Assembly: GCF_022179185.1 (NCBI RefSeq)
Contig: NZ_BPQJ01000010.1
Coordinates: 140,084-204,083, forward strand
DNA length: 64,000 bases
Origin: Methylobacterium frigidaeris
GTDB taxonomy: Bacteria; Pseudomonadota; Alphaproteobacteria; Rhizobiales; Beijerinckiaceae
Direction: 5' to 3'
Part shown: positions 16,239-25,044 of the stretch, piece by piece
How positions within the stretch are numbered: position 1 is the first letter of the stretch
Layout: each line of letters starts with the position of its first letter
Program-made: the position numbers and the translations under genes
The notes under the pieces: generated by a model
Database searches by the model: none
Seen by the model: only the letters and a program-made list of their open reading frames with translations
Told to the model about the DNA's origin: nothing

Positions 16239-16874
16239 GTGCGACCCGTGACCCAGGCCGCCCGGACCCGTCCGGCCCCCATCCCGGACGCCGCCAACGA
16301 GGACCTGCCGGAGGTAGGCTACTCCCCGGACAGGCCCGCGCAAGATACCTCCGGACAAGACCTCTCCGAAGACCAGCCCTCCGGTGCGGGCGAAGCGCCG
16401 GCCTACGACCTGATCGAGCTCCTGTTCTTCGCCTATCGCGACTTCGTCGCCGATCCGGACCGGATCCTGGCCGAGTACGGCTTCGGCCGCGCCCATCACC
16501 GGGTGCTGCACTTCGTCGACCGCCATCCCGGCCTCACCATCGCCGAACTCCTGGATATCCTGCGGATCACCAAGCAGAGCCTCAACCGGGTGCTGAAGGA
16601 ATTGATCGAGCAGGGCTACATCGCGCAGCGGACGGGCACGAGCGACCGCCGCCACCGCCTCCTCACCTGCACGCCCGAGGGGCGGCAGCTCGCCCAGCGC
16701 CTCGCAGGGGTCCAGGGCCGGCGGGTCCGCCGGGCGCTGGCCGAGGCCGGCCCGGCGCTCCGGGAGCCGGCGAGCCGGTTCCTGCTCGCCATGATCGAGC
16801 CGGAGGAGCGCGCGGCGGTGAGCCGGCTCATCGCCGGTGGCGATCCGACGGCCGGGACCGGGAGCCGCTCGTGA
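16239..16874 (+). CDS. MarR family regulator, PetP-like
   Basis: A 211-residue protein with GTG start 16239 (a second GTG at 16248 is possible). The first 50 residues are a Pro/Asp-rich extension. The winged helix-turn-helix then follows: YDLIELLFFAYRDFVADPDR, LTIAELLDILRITKQSLNRV (recognition helix) and TGTSDRRHRLL (wing). This sequence strongly resembles PetP, which in Rhodobacter lies beside the response regulator gene petR. Here too it overlaps a response regulator gene by 4 bases and a kinase follows, so the three are one operon. A palindrome just upstream is the likely autoregulatory site. The ligand is unknown. Confidence 0.9.
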   Translation: MRPVTQAARTRPAPIPDAANEDLPEVGYSPDRPAQDTSGQDLSEDQPSGAGEAPAYDLIELLFFAYRDFVADPDRILAEYGFGRAHHRVLHFVDRHPGLTIAELLDILRITKQSLNRVLKELIEQGYIAQRTGTSDRRHRLLTCTPEGRQLAQRLAGVQGRRVRRALAEAGPALREPASRFLLAMIEPEERAAVSRLIAGGDPTAGTGSRS

Positions 16875-17602
16875 GCGCCGGCCCCGCCCTCAGCCCCCGC
16901 GCCGAACTCCCCGACCACGCCCCCCACATCCTGGTGGTCGACGACGACCGCCGCCTGCGCGACCTGCTGGCGCGCTTCCTCGGCGAGAACGGCTACCGCG
17001 TCACGGCCGCCGCGAGCGCCGCCGAGGCCCGGGCACGCGGGCGCAGCCTCGTCTTCGACGCGGTGGTGCTCGACGTGATGATGCCGGGCGAGACCGGCTT
17101 CGACTATGCCCGCCAGATCCGCCTGACCTCGCAGGTCCCGATCCTGATGCTCACCGCCCGCTCGAACCCGAACGACCGGGTCACCGGGCTCGAGATCGGC
17201 GCCGACGACTACCTCCCGAAGCCCTTCGAGCCGCGGGAGCTGATCCTGCGCCTCAACAACATCCTGCGCCGCAGCGCCCGCGGGCCCGCCGACGGCGCGG
17301 CCGCCCCCCTCGACGCGGTGCGCTTCGGGCCGTTCCAGTTCCGGATTGAGCGCGGCGAACTCACCCGCGACGACGAGGCGATCCGCCTCTCCGAGCGCGA
17401 GCGCGAGATCCTGACCATCCTGGCGCTCGCGCGCGGCGGCAATGTCGAGCGCGAGGCGCTGACCGGCACCAACGGAGCCGCCAACGAGCGCACCGTCGAC
17501 GTGCAGATGAACCGCCTGCGCCGGCGCATCGAGGACGACCCGGCCAACCCGCGCTACGTGCAGACCGTGCGCGGCGTCGGTTACCGGCTGGTCCTGGACT
17601 GA
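16871..17602 (+). CDS. OmpR-type response regulator, PetR-like
   Basis: A 243-residue protein whose GTG start overlaps the marR stop (GTGA). The receiver domain (residues 18-130) shows ILVVDDD acidic residues, phospho-acceptor Asp68 in VVLDVMMPGETG, the conserved Thr in MLTARS and Lys in LPKPFEP. The C-terminal winged-helix DNA-binding domain has LSEREREILTILA and NERTVDVQMNRLRRRI, ending with the standard YVQTVRGVGYRL. It should be phosphorylated by the downstream kinase. PetR, the closest named relative I know, was described beside cytochrome bc1 genes in Rhodobacter; here no such genes are adjacent, so the regulon is open. Confidence 0.93.
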   Translation: MSAGPALSPRAELPDHAPHILVVDDDRRLRDLLARFLGENGYRVTAAASAAEARARGRSLVFDAVVLDVMMPGETGFDYARQIRLTSQVPILMLTARSNPNDRVTGLEIGADDYLPKPFEPRELILRLNNILRRSARGPADGAAAPLDAVRFGPFQFRIERGELTRDDEAIRLSEREREILTILALARGGNVEREALTGTNGAANERTVDVQMNRLRRRIEDDPANPRYVQTVRGVGYRLVLD

Positions 17603-17686
17603 GGCGACCGGCGTTGGCGCGCCAACGCCGGTCTGCCGGCATTCTTGCCGTGTCGCAGGTTTTGATCGCAAAACCGGAGGCCACTT

Positions 17687-19072
17687 TTGCGAAACCTGCT
17701 CAGGCCGGCCCCGACCCTCGCCGGGACGCTGCCGACGCCCCGGCGGGCCTGGCGCCGTCTCGGCCGCCTGATCGGCGACCGGCTGCCGAAGGGGCTCTAC
17801 GCCCGCTCGCTCATCATCATCATCGCCCCGATGGTGCTGCTGCAATCGGTGATCGCCTACACCTTCATGGAGCGGCACTGGCAGCTGGTGACGCGGCGCC
17901 TCTCGGCCGCGGTGACCGCCGACGTCGCGGCGCTGATCGACATCTACGAGAGCTATCCGCAGGACAAGGGCTCCGAGACCCTGGAGCGGATCGCCAGCGA
18001 GCGCCTGAACCTCGACATCGACATCTTGGAGGGCGCCAGCCTGCCGGCGCCGGGTCCGCGGCCGTTCTTCTCGCTCCTCGACGAGGCCCTGTCCGACGAG
18101 ATCCGCCGCCAGATCGCCCGGCCGTTCTGGATCGACACCGTCGGACGCTCCAGCCTGATCGAGATCCGGGTCGAGATCCCCGGCGGGGTGATGCGGGTGA
18201 TCGCGAGGCGCAGCCAGGCCTACGCCTCGAACTCGCACATCTTCCTGCTCTGGATGGGCGGCTCCTCGATGGTGCTGCTCGGTGTCGCGATCCTGTTCCT
18301 GCGCAACCAGATCCGGCCGATCCTGCGGCTGGCCGACGTCGCCGAGAGCTTCGGCAAGGGCCGCGAGCTGGATTTCCGCCCCCGCGGCGCCCGCGAGGTC
18401 CGCAAGGCCGGCCACGCCTTCATCGAGATGAAGCGGCGCATCGAGCGGGCGATGGAGCAGCGCACCACGATGCTCAACGGGGTGAGCCACGACCTGCGCA
18501 CCATCATCACCCGCTTCCGGCTCTCCCTGGTGCTCCTGCCGCAGACCCCCGAGATCGACGACCTGCAGCGCGACGTGGACGAGATGAGCCGGATGCTCGA
18601 GGCCTATCTCGCCTTCGCCAAGGGCGATTCCGGCGAGCCGGCCGCGGCCATCGACCTGCGCGCGCTGCTCGAGGACGTGCGCACCGACGTGGAGCGCCTG
18701 GGCGGCCACGTCTCGGAGGTGACGCTGGAGGGCCAGCCGACCGTGACGGTCAGGCCCGACGCGTTCCGGCGCTGCCTGTTCAACCTCGCCGCCAACGCCG
18801 CCCGCTACGGCGACACCATCGCGATCACCGCCCGCCAGGAGGCGCGCTGGCTCGCCGTCTCGATCGACGACGACGGCCCGGGCATCCCGCCCGAGCAGCG
18901 CGAGGAGGTGTTCAAGCCCTTCGTGCGCCTCGACGACGCCCGCCAGGATGCCGGCGGCTCAGGGCTCGGCCTCGCCATCGCCCTCGACATCGCCCGGGCG
19001 CATGGCGGCGACGTGGCACTGCACGATTCTCCGCTGGGGGGTCTCAGGGCGACGGTGCGGGTGCCGGCGTAA
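17687..19072 (+). CDS. EnvZ-like sensor histidine kinase
   Basis: A 461-residue protein starting at TTG 17687 with GGAGG six bases before it. Two membrane helices (about residues 40-60 and 185-205) enclose a periplasmic sensor of about 120 residues. A HAMP linker (RNQIRPILRLADVAESFGKG) is followed by the H-box GVSHDLRTIITRFRL with His268. The ATPase domain has NLAANAARYG, DDDGPGIP and GSGLGLAIALD. It is the evident partner of the response regulator 84 bases upstream. The periplasmic domain has no recognised ligand motif. Confidence 0.93.
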   Translation: MRNLLRPAPTLAGTLPTPRRAWRRLGRLIGDRLPKGLYARSLIIIIAPMVLLQSVIAYTFMERHWQLVTRRLSAAVTADVAALIDIYESYPQDKGSETLERIASERLNLDIDILEGASLPAPGPRPFFSLLDEALSDEIRRQIARPFWIDTVGRSSLIEIRVEIPGGVMRVIARRSQAYASNSHIFLLWMGGSSMVLLGVAILFLRNQIRPILRLADVAESFGKGRELDFRPRGAREVRKAGHAFIEMKRRIERAMEQRTTMLNGVSHDLRTIITRFRLSLVLLPQTPEIDDLQRDVDEMSRMLEAYLAFAKGDSGEPAAAIDLRALLEDVRTDVERLGGHVSEVTLEGQPTVTVRPDAFRRCLFNLAANAARYGDTIAITARQEARWLAVSIDDDGPGIPPEQREEVFKPFVRLDDARQDAGGSGLGLAIALDIARAHGGDVALHDSPLGGLRATVRVPA

Positions 19073-19089
19073 GGAACGGACGGGCCGGC

Positions 19090-19132
19090 TTGCGATCGTC
19101 CAGATCTGGACTATATCTTGATCCAGACTGGA
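19090..19132 (+). promoter_or_regulatory. Promoter with two palindromic operators before the antitoxin gene
   Basis: TTGCGA (19090-19095), a 16-base gap and TATATC (19112-19117) form a likely promoter. The perfect palindrome TCCAGATCTGGA (19099-19110) fills the spacer, and TCCAGACTGGA (19122-19132, palindromic about its central A) lies just downstream. Two copies of the TCCAG/CTGGA half-site pair, 23 bases apart, are what is expected for autoregulation by the Xre-type antitoxin or the toxin-antitoxin complex. Confidence 0.7.
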
Positions 19133-19140
19133 GTGAGGCC

Positions 19141-19668
19141 ATGGTCACCGCCCTTGTCCGGCCAATGCCGGCGCTCGATGCAGGACCGGCACGTCTCGAC
19201 GCGAACCGTTTCTCGGCCGCGAACCGGCGCCGCCTGAGCGGGCCGGCCCTGCGGACCTTCACGGCCATCGCCGACCTGTGGCGGCTCGATGAGGGGGAGC
19301 GCCTGCTGGTCCTCGGCCTGCCGTCGCGCTCGACCTATTACGGCTGGCTCAAGGCCGCGCGGGAGCACCAGGACGTCACGCTCGGCGTCGATGTCCTGAC
19401 GCGGATCTCGGCCGTGCTCGGCATCCACCAGGCCTTGGGCGTCTTGCACGCCGACGAGCAGGATGGGATCGCCTGGCTGCGGCGGCCGCATCAGGCGCCC
19501 TTGTTCGGCGGGCAGCCGCCGCTCGCCCTGGTGACGGGCGGGACGCAGGATGGGCTCATGGCCGTGCGCCGGTTCCTGGATGCCGCCCGCGGCGGCCTCT
19601 TCCTGGCGCCAAACGCGGTCGACCGCGACGCTCAGGCCGCCACCGACGCCGACATCGTCCTCGCGTGA
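19141..19668 (+). CDS. Xre/MbcA/ParS-type antitoxin
   Basis: A 175-residue protein starting at ATG 19141 with GAG before it. The N-terminal half has a helix-turn-helix-like region (residues 30-90, with LWRLDEGERLLVLGLPSRST). The C-terminal half has the antitoxin toxin-binding domain: ISAVLGIHQALGVLHADEQ and GIAWLRRPHQAPLFGGQPPL, the latter being the very characteristic W-L-x-x-P-x-x-x-F-x-G-x-x-P-L segment of MbcA/ParS antitoxins. It neutralises the RES toxin encoded by the next gene, whose start overlaps by 4 bases. Two palindromes in the promoter region suggest that it represses its own transcription. Confidence 0.93.
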   Translation: MVTALVRPMPALDAGPARLDANRFSAANRRRLSGPALRTFTAIADLWRLDEGERLLVLGLPSRSTYYGWLKAAREHQDVTLGVDVLTRISAVLGIHQALGVLHADEQDGIAWLRRPHQAPLFGGQPPLALVTGGTQDGLMAVRRFLDAARGGLFLAPNAVDRDAQAATDADIVLA

Positions 19669-20333
19669 CCGACGCCCCGGCGCCGCACCCGACCTACCGG
19701 CTGATCCCCTCGCGCTTTCCGCCGATCGGCCTGTTCGACACCGTCGCGACCGCCGCCGACCTCGCGGCGGTGATGGATCTCGCCGGCTGGACCAACGACC
19801 GCCTGGTGGCGGAGCGGCTGGCCCGGCTGCCCGAAGCGGACTGGGTCTACGGAAGGCCCAATGCCAGCATCGTCATGGCGTCGTTCCTGCACGTGGCGCC
19901 CGGCGGCATGCGCTTCAACGGCGGCGATCTCGGCGCCTGGTACGCCGCCGCGTCCTTGCGCACGGCGGTGGCCGAGGTCGGGCACCATCTGCGCCGCGAG
20001 GCGGTCGCGACGGGACTGCCCGCAGTGACGCGGACCTACCGCGCCTATACCGCCCGGCTCGAGGGACGCTACCGCGACCTGCGCGGGGCGGTCCCGCCCG
20101 ATCCGCCGGGGATCCTCGACCCGCAGGATCATGCCGCGTCGCAACGTTTCGGCGAGGCCGTGCGGGCGGCCGGCGGGCACGGCATCCTGTATGACAGCCT
20201 GCGGCATGTCGGCGGCGTGAACGCCGTTGCCTACCGGACCCGCAGCATCCTGGATGTCACCCAGGGGGATCACTACGCGGTGACCGTGCAGGCCGCGGCC
20301 TCGCGGATCGAGGCGCGCCGCATCGCGCCCTGA
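19665..20333 (+). CDS. RES family toxin (NAD+ phosphorylase)
   Basis: A 222-residue protein with GTG start overlapping the antitoxin stop. The RES family is named for conserved Arg, Glu and Ser, seen here as YRLIPSRF (residues 10-17), RTAVAEVGHH (about residue 105) and ILYDSLRH (about residue 170); the RFNGGDLGAWYAA segment replaces the usual G-x-R-W-N-x-x-x. RES toxins such as MbcT break down NAD+, with phosphate, causing growth arrest. The protein is cytosolic. It is intriguing but probably coincidental that NAD biosynthesis genes follow 200 bases later. All key residues appear present, so the toxin is probably active. Confidence 0.92.
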   Translation: MTDAPAPHPTYRLIPSRFPPIGLFDTVATAADLAAVMDLAGWTNDRLVAERLARLPEADWVYGRPNASIVMASFLHVAPGGMRFNGGDLGAWYAAASLRTAVAEVGHHLRREAVATGLPAVTRTYRAYTARLEGRYRDLRGAVPPDPPGILDPQDHAASQRFGEAVRAAGGHGILYDSLRHVGGVNAVAYRTRSILDVTQGDHYAVTVQAAASRIEARRIAP

Positions 20334-20536
20334 GGCGCCGATGGTCGATGGCCCGTCGGTGCCTCGTCCTTCCAGGTCACCCAACGCGATGCAGGGTGCC
20401 GGAGGAACACCGGCCATCCCCTCACGAGGTTGCGCTTCACGGAAGAGGCGAGCGCTCGCTGGCGCGAAGCCCTGACAAAACCCTGGCCGCCACCGCCGGG
20501 CATGCTAAGCCCCCGCCGGATCGGGAGGAACGGGCG

Positions 20537-21499
20537 ATGAGAGAGGCGGAACCGCGTGCGGCAGCACCCCTGGTCGGCCTCGCCGCGGCGATCCTGGCGG
20601 CGACCCTGGACGAGCCGCGGGTGCTCACCGTGCCGGTGGCGGGCCAGCCCGAAGGCCGGGGCGAGGGCCTGCCGGCCGGTCCGCTGGAGCCGGCGCACCC
20701 GACCCTGGAGCGGGGCCTGCGCGCCTGGGTCGAGCGCCAGACCGGCCAGAGCCTCGGCTATGTCGAGCAGCTCTACACCTTCGGCGACCGCAACCGCCGG
20801 CCGGGGGGCGAGGGAGCAGGAGGCAAGGGGAATGGCGGCCAGCACGCCCTCTCGGTCGCCTACCTGGCCCTGGTGCGGGAGGCGCGGCCCGCGGCCGATT
20901 CGGCCTGGCAGAGCTGGTACCGCTACTTCCCCTACGAGGATCGGCGGGCGGGCCGGCCGCCCTCCCTCGACGCACTCACCGCCCGGCTCGAGGCCTGGGC
21001 CGAGGCCGCCCCGAACCCCGAGGAGCGGCGACGCCGCGGCGACCGGATCGGCCTGACCTTCGGGGCGGCCGGGAGCGGCTGGAACGAGGAGCGAGTGCTG
21101 GAGCGCTACGAACTCCTGTTCGAGGCCGGCCTGGTGCCGGAGGCGGGCGCGCCCGACTCTCTCGCCGGCCAGGCCATGGCCGTCGACCATCGCCGCATGC
21201 TCGCCACCGCCCTCGGGCGCCTGCGCGGCAAGATCAAGTACCGGCCCGTCGTCTTCGAGCTGATGCCGCCGGTCTTCACCCTGGGCCAGCTCCAGCGCGT
21301 GGTCGAGGCCCTGTCCGGCATCCTCCTGCACAAGCAGAACTTCCGCCGCCTCGTCGCCCAGCAGGGCCTCGTCGAGGAGACCGACGCCGTCACCGCCGAG
21401 ACCGGCGGACGGCCCGCCCGGCTGATGCGCTTCCGCCGCGAGGTGCTGCTGGAGCGCCCCGCCCCGGGCTTGCGGCTGCCGTCGAGCCGGGCGGGCTGA
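20537..21499 (+). CDS. nadQ: NadQ-type regulator of NAD biosynthesis (Nudix-like plus winged helix)
   Basis: A 320-residue protein; ATG 20537 is preceded by GGGAGGA, while the open frame further left is not conserved. The N-terminal 150 residues resemble a Nudix fold (VLTVPVAG, then YVEQLYTFGDRNR and LSVAYLALVRE) but without an intact Nudix box, so it probably senses rather than hydrolyses. The C-terminal winged helix has FTLGQLQRVVEALSGILLHK, QNFRRLVAQQGLVEET and GRPARLMRFRR, close to NrtR-type regulators. NadQ represses nadABC in alphaproteobacteria; nadA follows 133 bases downstream behind a perfect palindrome. The functional call rests on the domain pattern plus this context. Confidence 0.85.
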   Translation: MREAEPRAAAPLVGLAAAILAATLDEPRVLTVPVAGQPEGRGEGLPAGPLEPAHPTLERGLRAWVERQTGQSLGYVEQLYTFGDRNRRPGGEGAGGKGNGGQHALSVAYLALVREARPAADSAWQSWYRYFPYEDRRAGRPPSLDALTARLEAWAEAAPNPEERRRRGDRIGLTFGAAGSGWNEERVLERYELLFEAGLVPEAGAPDSLAGQAMAVDHRRMLATALGRLRGKIKYRPVVFELMPPVFTLGQLQRVVEALSGILLHKQNFRRLVAQQGLVEETDAVTAETGGRPARLMRFRREVLLERPAPGLRLPSSRAG

Positions 21500-21599
21500 C
21501 GCGCCGGCTTACGATCGATCTGCGGCGCCCTGCCGCACTTATGCTCAGATCCAACATATCTGGACAGGCTGGAATCCGGAGATTAGCCTAGCCGGGTAA

Positions 21600-21616
21600 A
21601 TGCTCATTTTGAGCAT
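21600..21616. promoter_or_regulatory. NadQ operator upstream of nadA
   Basis: ATGCTCA (21600-21606), TTT, TGAGCAT (21610-21616) is a perfect 7-3-7 palindrome placed 17 bases before the nadA ATG. A single half-site ATGCTCA recurs at 21541-21547. A weak promoter TGGACA (21561) - 17 bases - TAGCCT (21584) would put the full palindrome just downstream of the transcription start, where a bound repressor would block elongation or initiation. Confidence 0.75.
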
Positions 21617-21632
21617 ATATCGGGAGGCGAGA

Positions 21633-22634
21633 ATGGACGCGGCATCCCTCGACCGGAGTCAGGTCCTGTCCCAGGCGGAGCTCTACGCGCGGGTGCGCCA
21701 CCACGTGCCGGCGATCGAGTGGCCGGCCCTCGCCGCGGACGTGGCGGCGATCCAGGCGCTGAAGCGCGAACGCAACGCCGTGGTGCTGGCGCATAACTAC
21801 CAAGCGCCGGAGATCTTCCACACCGTGGCGGACATCGTCGGCGACAGCTTGGCGCTGGCCCGAGAGGCGGCCCGCACCGATGCCGACGTGATCGTGCTCG
21901 CGGGCGTGCACTTCATGGCGGAGACCGCCAAGATCCTGAACCCGGGCAAGACCGTGCTGATCCCCGATCCGGCGGCCGGCTGCTCGCTGGCCGACTCGAT
22001 CACCGCCGCCGACGTGCGAGATCTGCGCCGCCGCCACCCCGGCGTGCCGGTGGTCACCTACGTCAACACCTCCGCCGCCGTGAAGGCGGAATCGGACCTC
22101 TGCTGCACCTCGGGCAACGCCAAGGCCGTGGTCGAATCCCTCGGCGCGAAGCGGGTGCTGATGATCCCGGACGAGTACCTGGCCCAGAACGTCCAGGCCG
22201 AGCTGCCGGGGATCGAGATCCTGACCTGGGCCGGCCATTGCGAGGTGCACGAGCGCTTCACGGCAGAGGACATCCGCGAGGCCCGGCAGGCCTATCCGGG
22301 CGTGACGGTGCTGGCCCATCCCGAATGCCCGCCCGCCGTGGTGGCGGAGGCCGATTTCTCCGGCTCGACAGCGGCGATGCAGGATTACGTCGAGACGCGC
22401 CGGCCGGCGCAGGTGGTGATGATCACCGAATGCGCGATGGCCGACAACCTGGCCTTGCGCAATCCGGACGTGGCCTTCGTCAAGCCGTGCAACCTCTGCC
22501 CGCACATGAAGCGGATCAGCCTCGCGAAGATCCGGCGCAGCCTGGAGACCCTGACCCACGAGGTCACGGTGCCGGACGACCTGATCGCCCCGGCCCGGCG
22601 CGCGGTCGAGCGCATGCTGGCGGTGCGGCCATGA
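21633..22634 (+). CDS. nadA: Quinolinate synthase
   Basis: A 333-residue protein; ATG 21633 is preceded by GGGAGGCGAG, whereas the frame could open earlier only by reading through the operator. NadA condenses iminoaspartate with dihydroxyacetone phosphate to quinolinate using a [4Fe-4S] cluster. Expected features are present: [20 protein letters not shown] near residue 50, [16 protein letters not shown], and three cluster Cys in [19 protein letters not shown] and [10 protein letters not shown]. It is the first gene of a tight nadA-nadB-nadC operon in which each gene overlaps the next by 4 bases (ATGA). Confidence 0.97.
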   Translation: MDAASLDRSQVLSQAELYARVRHHVPAIEWPALAADVAAIQALKRERNAVVLAHNYQAPEIFHTVADIVGDSLALAREAARTDADVIVLAGVHFMAETAKILNPGKTVLIPDPAAGCSLADSITAADVRDLRRRHPGVPVVTYVNTSAAVKAESDLCCTSGNAKAVVESLGAKRVLMIPDEYLAQNVQAELPGIEILTWAGHCEVHERFTAEDIREARQAYPGVTVLAHPECPPAVVAEADFSGSTAAMQDYVETRRPAQVVMITECAMADNLALRNPDVAFVKPCNLCPHMKRISLAKIRRSLETLTHEVTVPDDLIAPARRAVERMLAVRP

Positions 22635-24160
22635 GACCGGACATGAGCCCGAATCCTGTCATCGTGGTCGGGGCCGGCGTCGCCGGCCTCGCCACGGCCC
22701 TGCGCCTCGCGCCGCTCCCCGTCACGCTGCTCAGCGCCGCCCCCATCGGCGAGGAGACCGCGACCGCCTGGGCGCAGGGCGGCATCGCGGCGGCGATCGG
22801 GACGGACGACGACCCGGCCCTGCACGCCGCCGACACGCTTAGCGCCGGCGCGGGCCTGAGCGATCCCGAGGTGGCACGGCGCGTCGCCGAGGCCGGCCCC
22901 GGCCTGGTGGATTGGCTCTGCGGGCTCGGCCTCGCCTTCGACCGCAAGCCCGACGGCGCCCTGGCGCTGGGCCTGGAGGCGGCCCATGGCCGGCGCCGGA
23001 TCGTGAAGGCGGGGGGCGACGCCACCGGCGCGGCCGTGTTGCGGACCCTCACCCGGGCGGCTTCGTCCTGCCCGTCGGTGACGGTCGTGGTCGGGCGGGC
23101 GACGGCCCTGGTGCAGGACGGCGAGGGCCGGGTGACCGGCCTCGTCGCCCGGACCGACCGGGGCAGCGTCGCCCTGCCGGCACGGGCGGTGGTGCTGGCG
23201 ACCGGCGGCCTCGGCGGGCTCTACCGCTCGACGACGAACCCGGCCGGCGCGGTCGGCTCCGGCCTCGTCCTGGCGGCGCGGGCGGGGGCGGTGATGCGCG
23301 ACGTCGAGTTCGTGCAGTTCCACCCGACCGCGATCGCGATTCCGACGGACGGCCCCCTGCCGCTCGCCACCGAGGCCCTGCGCGGTGAGGGCGCGATCCT
23401 GATCGACGCGGCCGGCGGCCGGGTGATGGCGGGCATCGCCGGGGCGGAACTCGCGCCCCGCGACGTGGTCGCCCGGGCCATCGCGCTCCGCACGAATCGG
23501 GGCGAGGCGGTCTTCCTCGATGCGCGCCGCCTCGACGTGGCGCGCCGCTTCCCGACCGTGACCGCTTTCTGCCGCGCCGCCGGGCTCGATCCGGCGGCAG
23601 CGCCGATCCCGGTGCGGCCGGCCGCCCATTACCACATGGGCGGGATCCGGGTGGACGGCTGCGGGCGCAGCTCGCTGCCCGGCCTCTGGGCCTGCGGCGA
23701 GGTCGCCGCGACCGGTCTGCACGGGGCGAACCGCCTCGCCAGCAACTCGCTTCTCGAGGCGATGGCCTTCGCGGACTGGATCGCGGCGGACATCCGGAGC
23801 ATGCAGGCGCGCGCCGCCGGCCCGGGCCACGCCCCGGACGCGACCTCCGCCCCGGAGGCGCTGCCGGAGATCCGCGCCCTGATGGAGGCGGAGGTCGGGC
23901 TGGTGCGCCACGCCGCCGGGCTCGCCGATGCGGTCTTGCGCCTCGCCGCGCTCGCGCGGGCCGTCTCGGCGGAGGCCGTCGCGGGCCTCCTCGTGGCCGC
24001 CGCCGCCCTCGGACGGTGCGAGAGCCGCGGTGCCCATTGGCGGGCCGACCATCCCGAGCAGCGCCCGCCTCGGGCGACCGAGATCACCCTGGCCCAGGCC
24101 TTCGCCGTCGCGGAGACCGCCGGCGCTTCCCTGCCATCCTCCCTCGAGGCAACCCGATGA
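22631..24160 (+). CDS. nadB: L-aspartate oxidase
   Basis: A 509-residue FAD enzyme; ATG 22631 overlaps the nadA stop. It oxidises L-aspartate to iminoaspartate for NadA. The FAD-binding start is [17 protein letters not shown] (G-x-G-x-x-G), the active-site region is [13 protein letters not shown], then VQFHPTAI and the [13 protein letters not shown] [30 protein letters not shown] and [13 protein letters not shown] are the family's C-terminal signatures. The C-terminal helical domain is somewhat shorter than in Escherichia coli NadB but appears complete. It is cytosolic, in the operon controlled by the nadA operator. Confidence 0.97.
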   Translation: MRPDMSPNPVIVVGAGVAGLATALRLAPLPVTLLSAAPIGEETATAWAQGGIAAAIGTDDDPALHAADTLSAGAGLSDPEVARRVAEAGPGLVDWLCGLGLAFDRKPDGALALGLEAAHGRRRIVKAGGDATGAAVLRTLTRAASSCPSVTVVVGRATALVQDGEGRVTGLVARTDRGSVALPARAVVLATGGLGGLYRSTTNPAGAVGSGLVLAARAGAVMRDVEFVQFHPTAIAIPTDGPLPLATEALRGEGAILIDAAGGRVMAGIAGAELAPRDVVARAIALRTNRGEAVFLDARRLDVARRFPTVTAFCRAAGLDPAAAPIPVRPAAHYHMGGIRVDGCGRSSLPGLWACGEVAATGLHGANRLASNSLLEAMAFADWIAADIRSMQARAAGPGHAPDATSAPEALPEIRALMEAEVGLVRHAAGLADAVLRLAALARAVSAEAVAGLLVAAAALGRCESRGAHWRADHPEQRPPRATEITLAQAFAVAETAGASLPSSLEATR

Positions 24161-25020
24161 CCGACTTGCCGATCCTCCCGCCCCTGCCCCGCCTGCTGGT
24201 CGAGCCGGTCGTGCGGGCCGCTCTCCTCGAAGATCTCGGCCGCGCCGGCGACCTCACCACCGACAGCATCGTCCCGGCCGAGGCCCGCTTCTCGGGCGCC
24301 ATCGTCTCCCGCCAGGCCGGTACGGTGGCGGGCATGCAGGCCGCAGCGCTCGCCTTCGAACTCCTCGATCCGGCGGTGACGGTGCGGGTCCTGCGTCCGG
24401 ACGGCAGCGCGATCGCCCCCGGCGAGGCGGTGATCGCCCTCGATGGCCCGGCCCGGGCGATCCTCTCGGCCGAGCGCGTCGCGCTCAACCTGCTCTGCCG
24501 CTTGTCGGGCGTCGCCACCGCGACCGCCTCGCTGGTCGGGGCCGCACGGCCGCACGGAAAGGCCCGCATCGTCTGCACCCGCAAGACGACGCCGGGCCTG
24601 CGGGCCCTGGAGAAGCACGCGGTCCGCGCCGGCGGCGGGGCGAACCACCGCTTCGGCCTCGACGACGCGGTGCTGATCAAGGACAACCACGTGGCGGTGG
24701 CGGGCGGCGTCGCCCCGGCGGTGCGGCGCGCCCGGGCCGGGATCGGTCACCTCGTGAAGGTCGAGGTCGAGGTCGACACCCTGGCGCAGCTCGAGGAGGC
24801 CCTGGCGGTCGGCGCCGACGCGGTGCTCCTCGACAACATGACTCCGGAGACCCTGCGCCGGGCGGTGGCAATGATCGACGGGCGGGCGGTGAGCGAGGCC
24901 TCGGGCCGCATCACCCGCGAGACGGTCGGCGCCGTCGCGGCCTCGGGCGTCGACCTGATCTCGACCGGCTGGATCACCCACAGCGCCCCGATCGTCGATC
25001 TGGGCCTCGACGTGGCGTGA
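24157..25020 (+). CDS. nadC: Nicotinate-nucleotide pyrophosphorylase (carboxylating)
   Basis: A 287-residue protein; ATG 24157 overlaps the nadB stop. It converts quinolinate and PRPP to nicotinate mononucleotide and CO2. Conserved elements: [16 protein letters not shown] at the N-terminus, [38 protein letters not shown] with phosphoribosyl-binding basic residues, [16 protein letters not shown] and [10 protein letters not shown]. Length is normal. It ends the operon. The stop of the oppositely oriented NRPS gene lies only 24 bases beyond, so the two transcripts converge with little room for separate terminators. Confidence 0.97.
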   Translation: MTDLPILPPLPRLLVEPVVRAALLEDLGRAGDLTTDSIVPAEARFSGAIVSRQAGTVAGMQAAALAFELLDPAVTVRVLRPDGSAIAPGEAVIALDGPARAILSAERVALNLLCRLSGVATATASLVGAARPHGKARIVCTRKTTPGLRALEKHAVRAGGGANHRFGLDDAVLIKDNHVAVAGGVAPAVRRARAGIGHLVKVEVEVDTLAQLEEALAVGADAVLLDNMTPETLRRAVAMIDGRAVSEASGRITRETVGAVAASGVDLISTGWITHSAPIVDLGLDVA

Positions 25021-25044
25021 CGCCACGGTCGGCGGCCATCGGTG

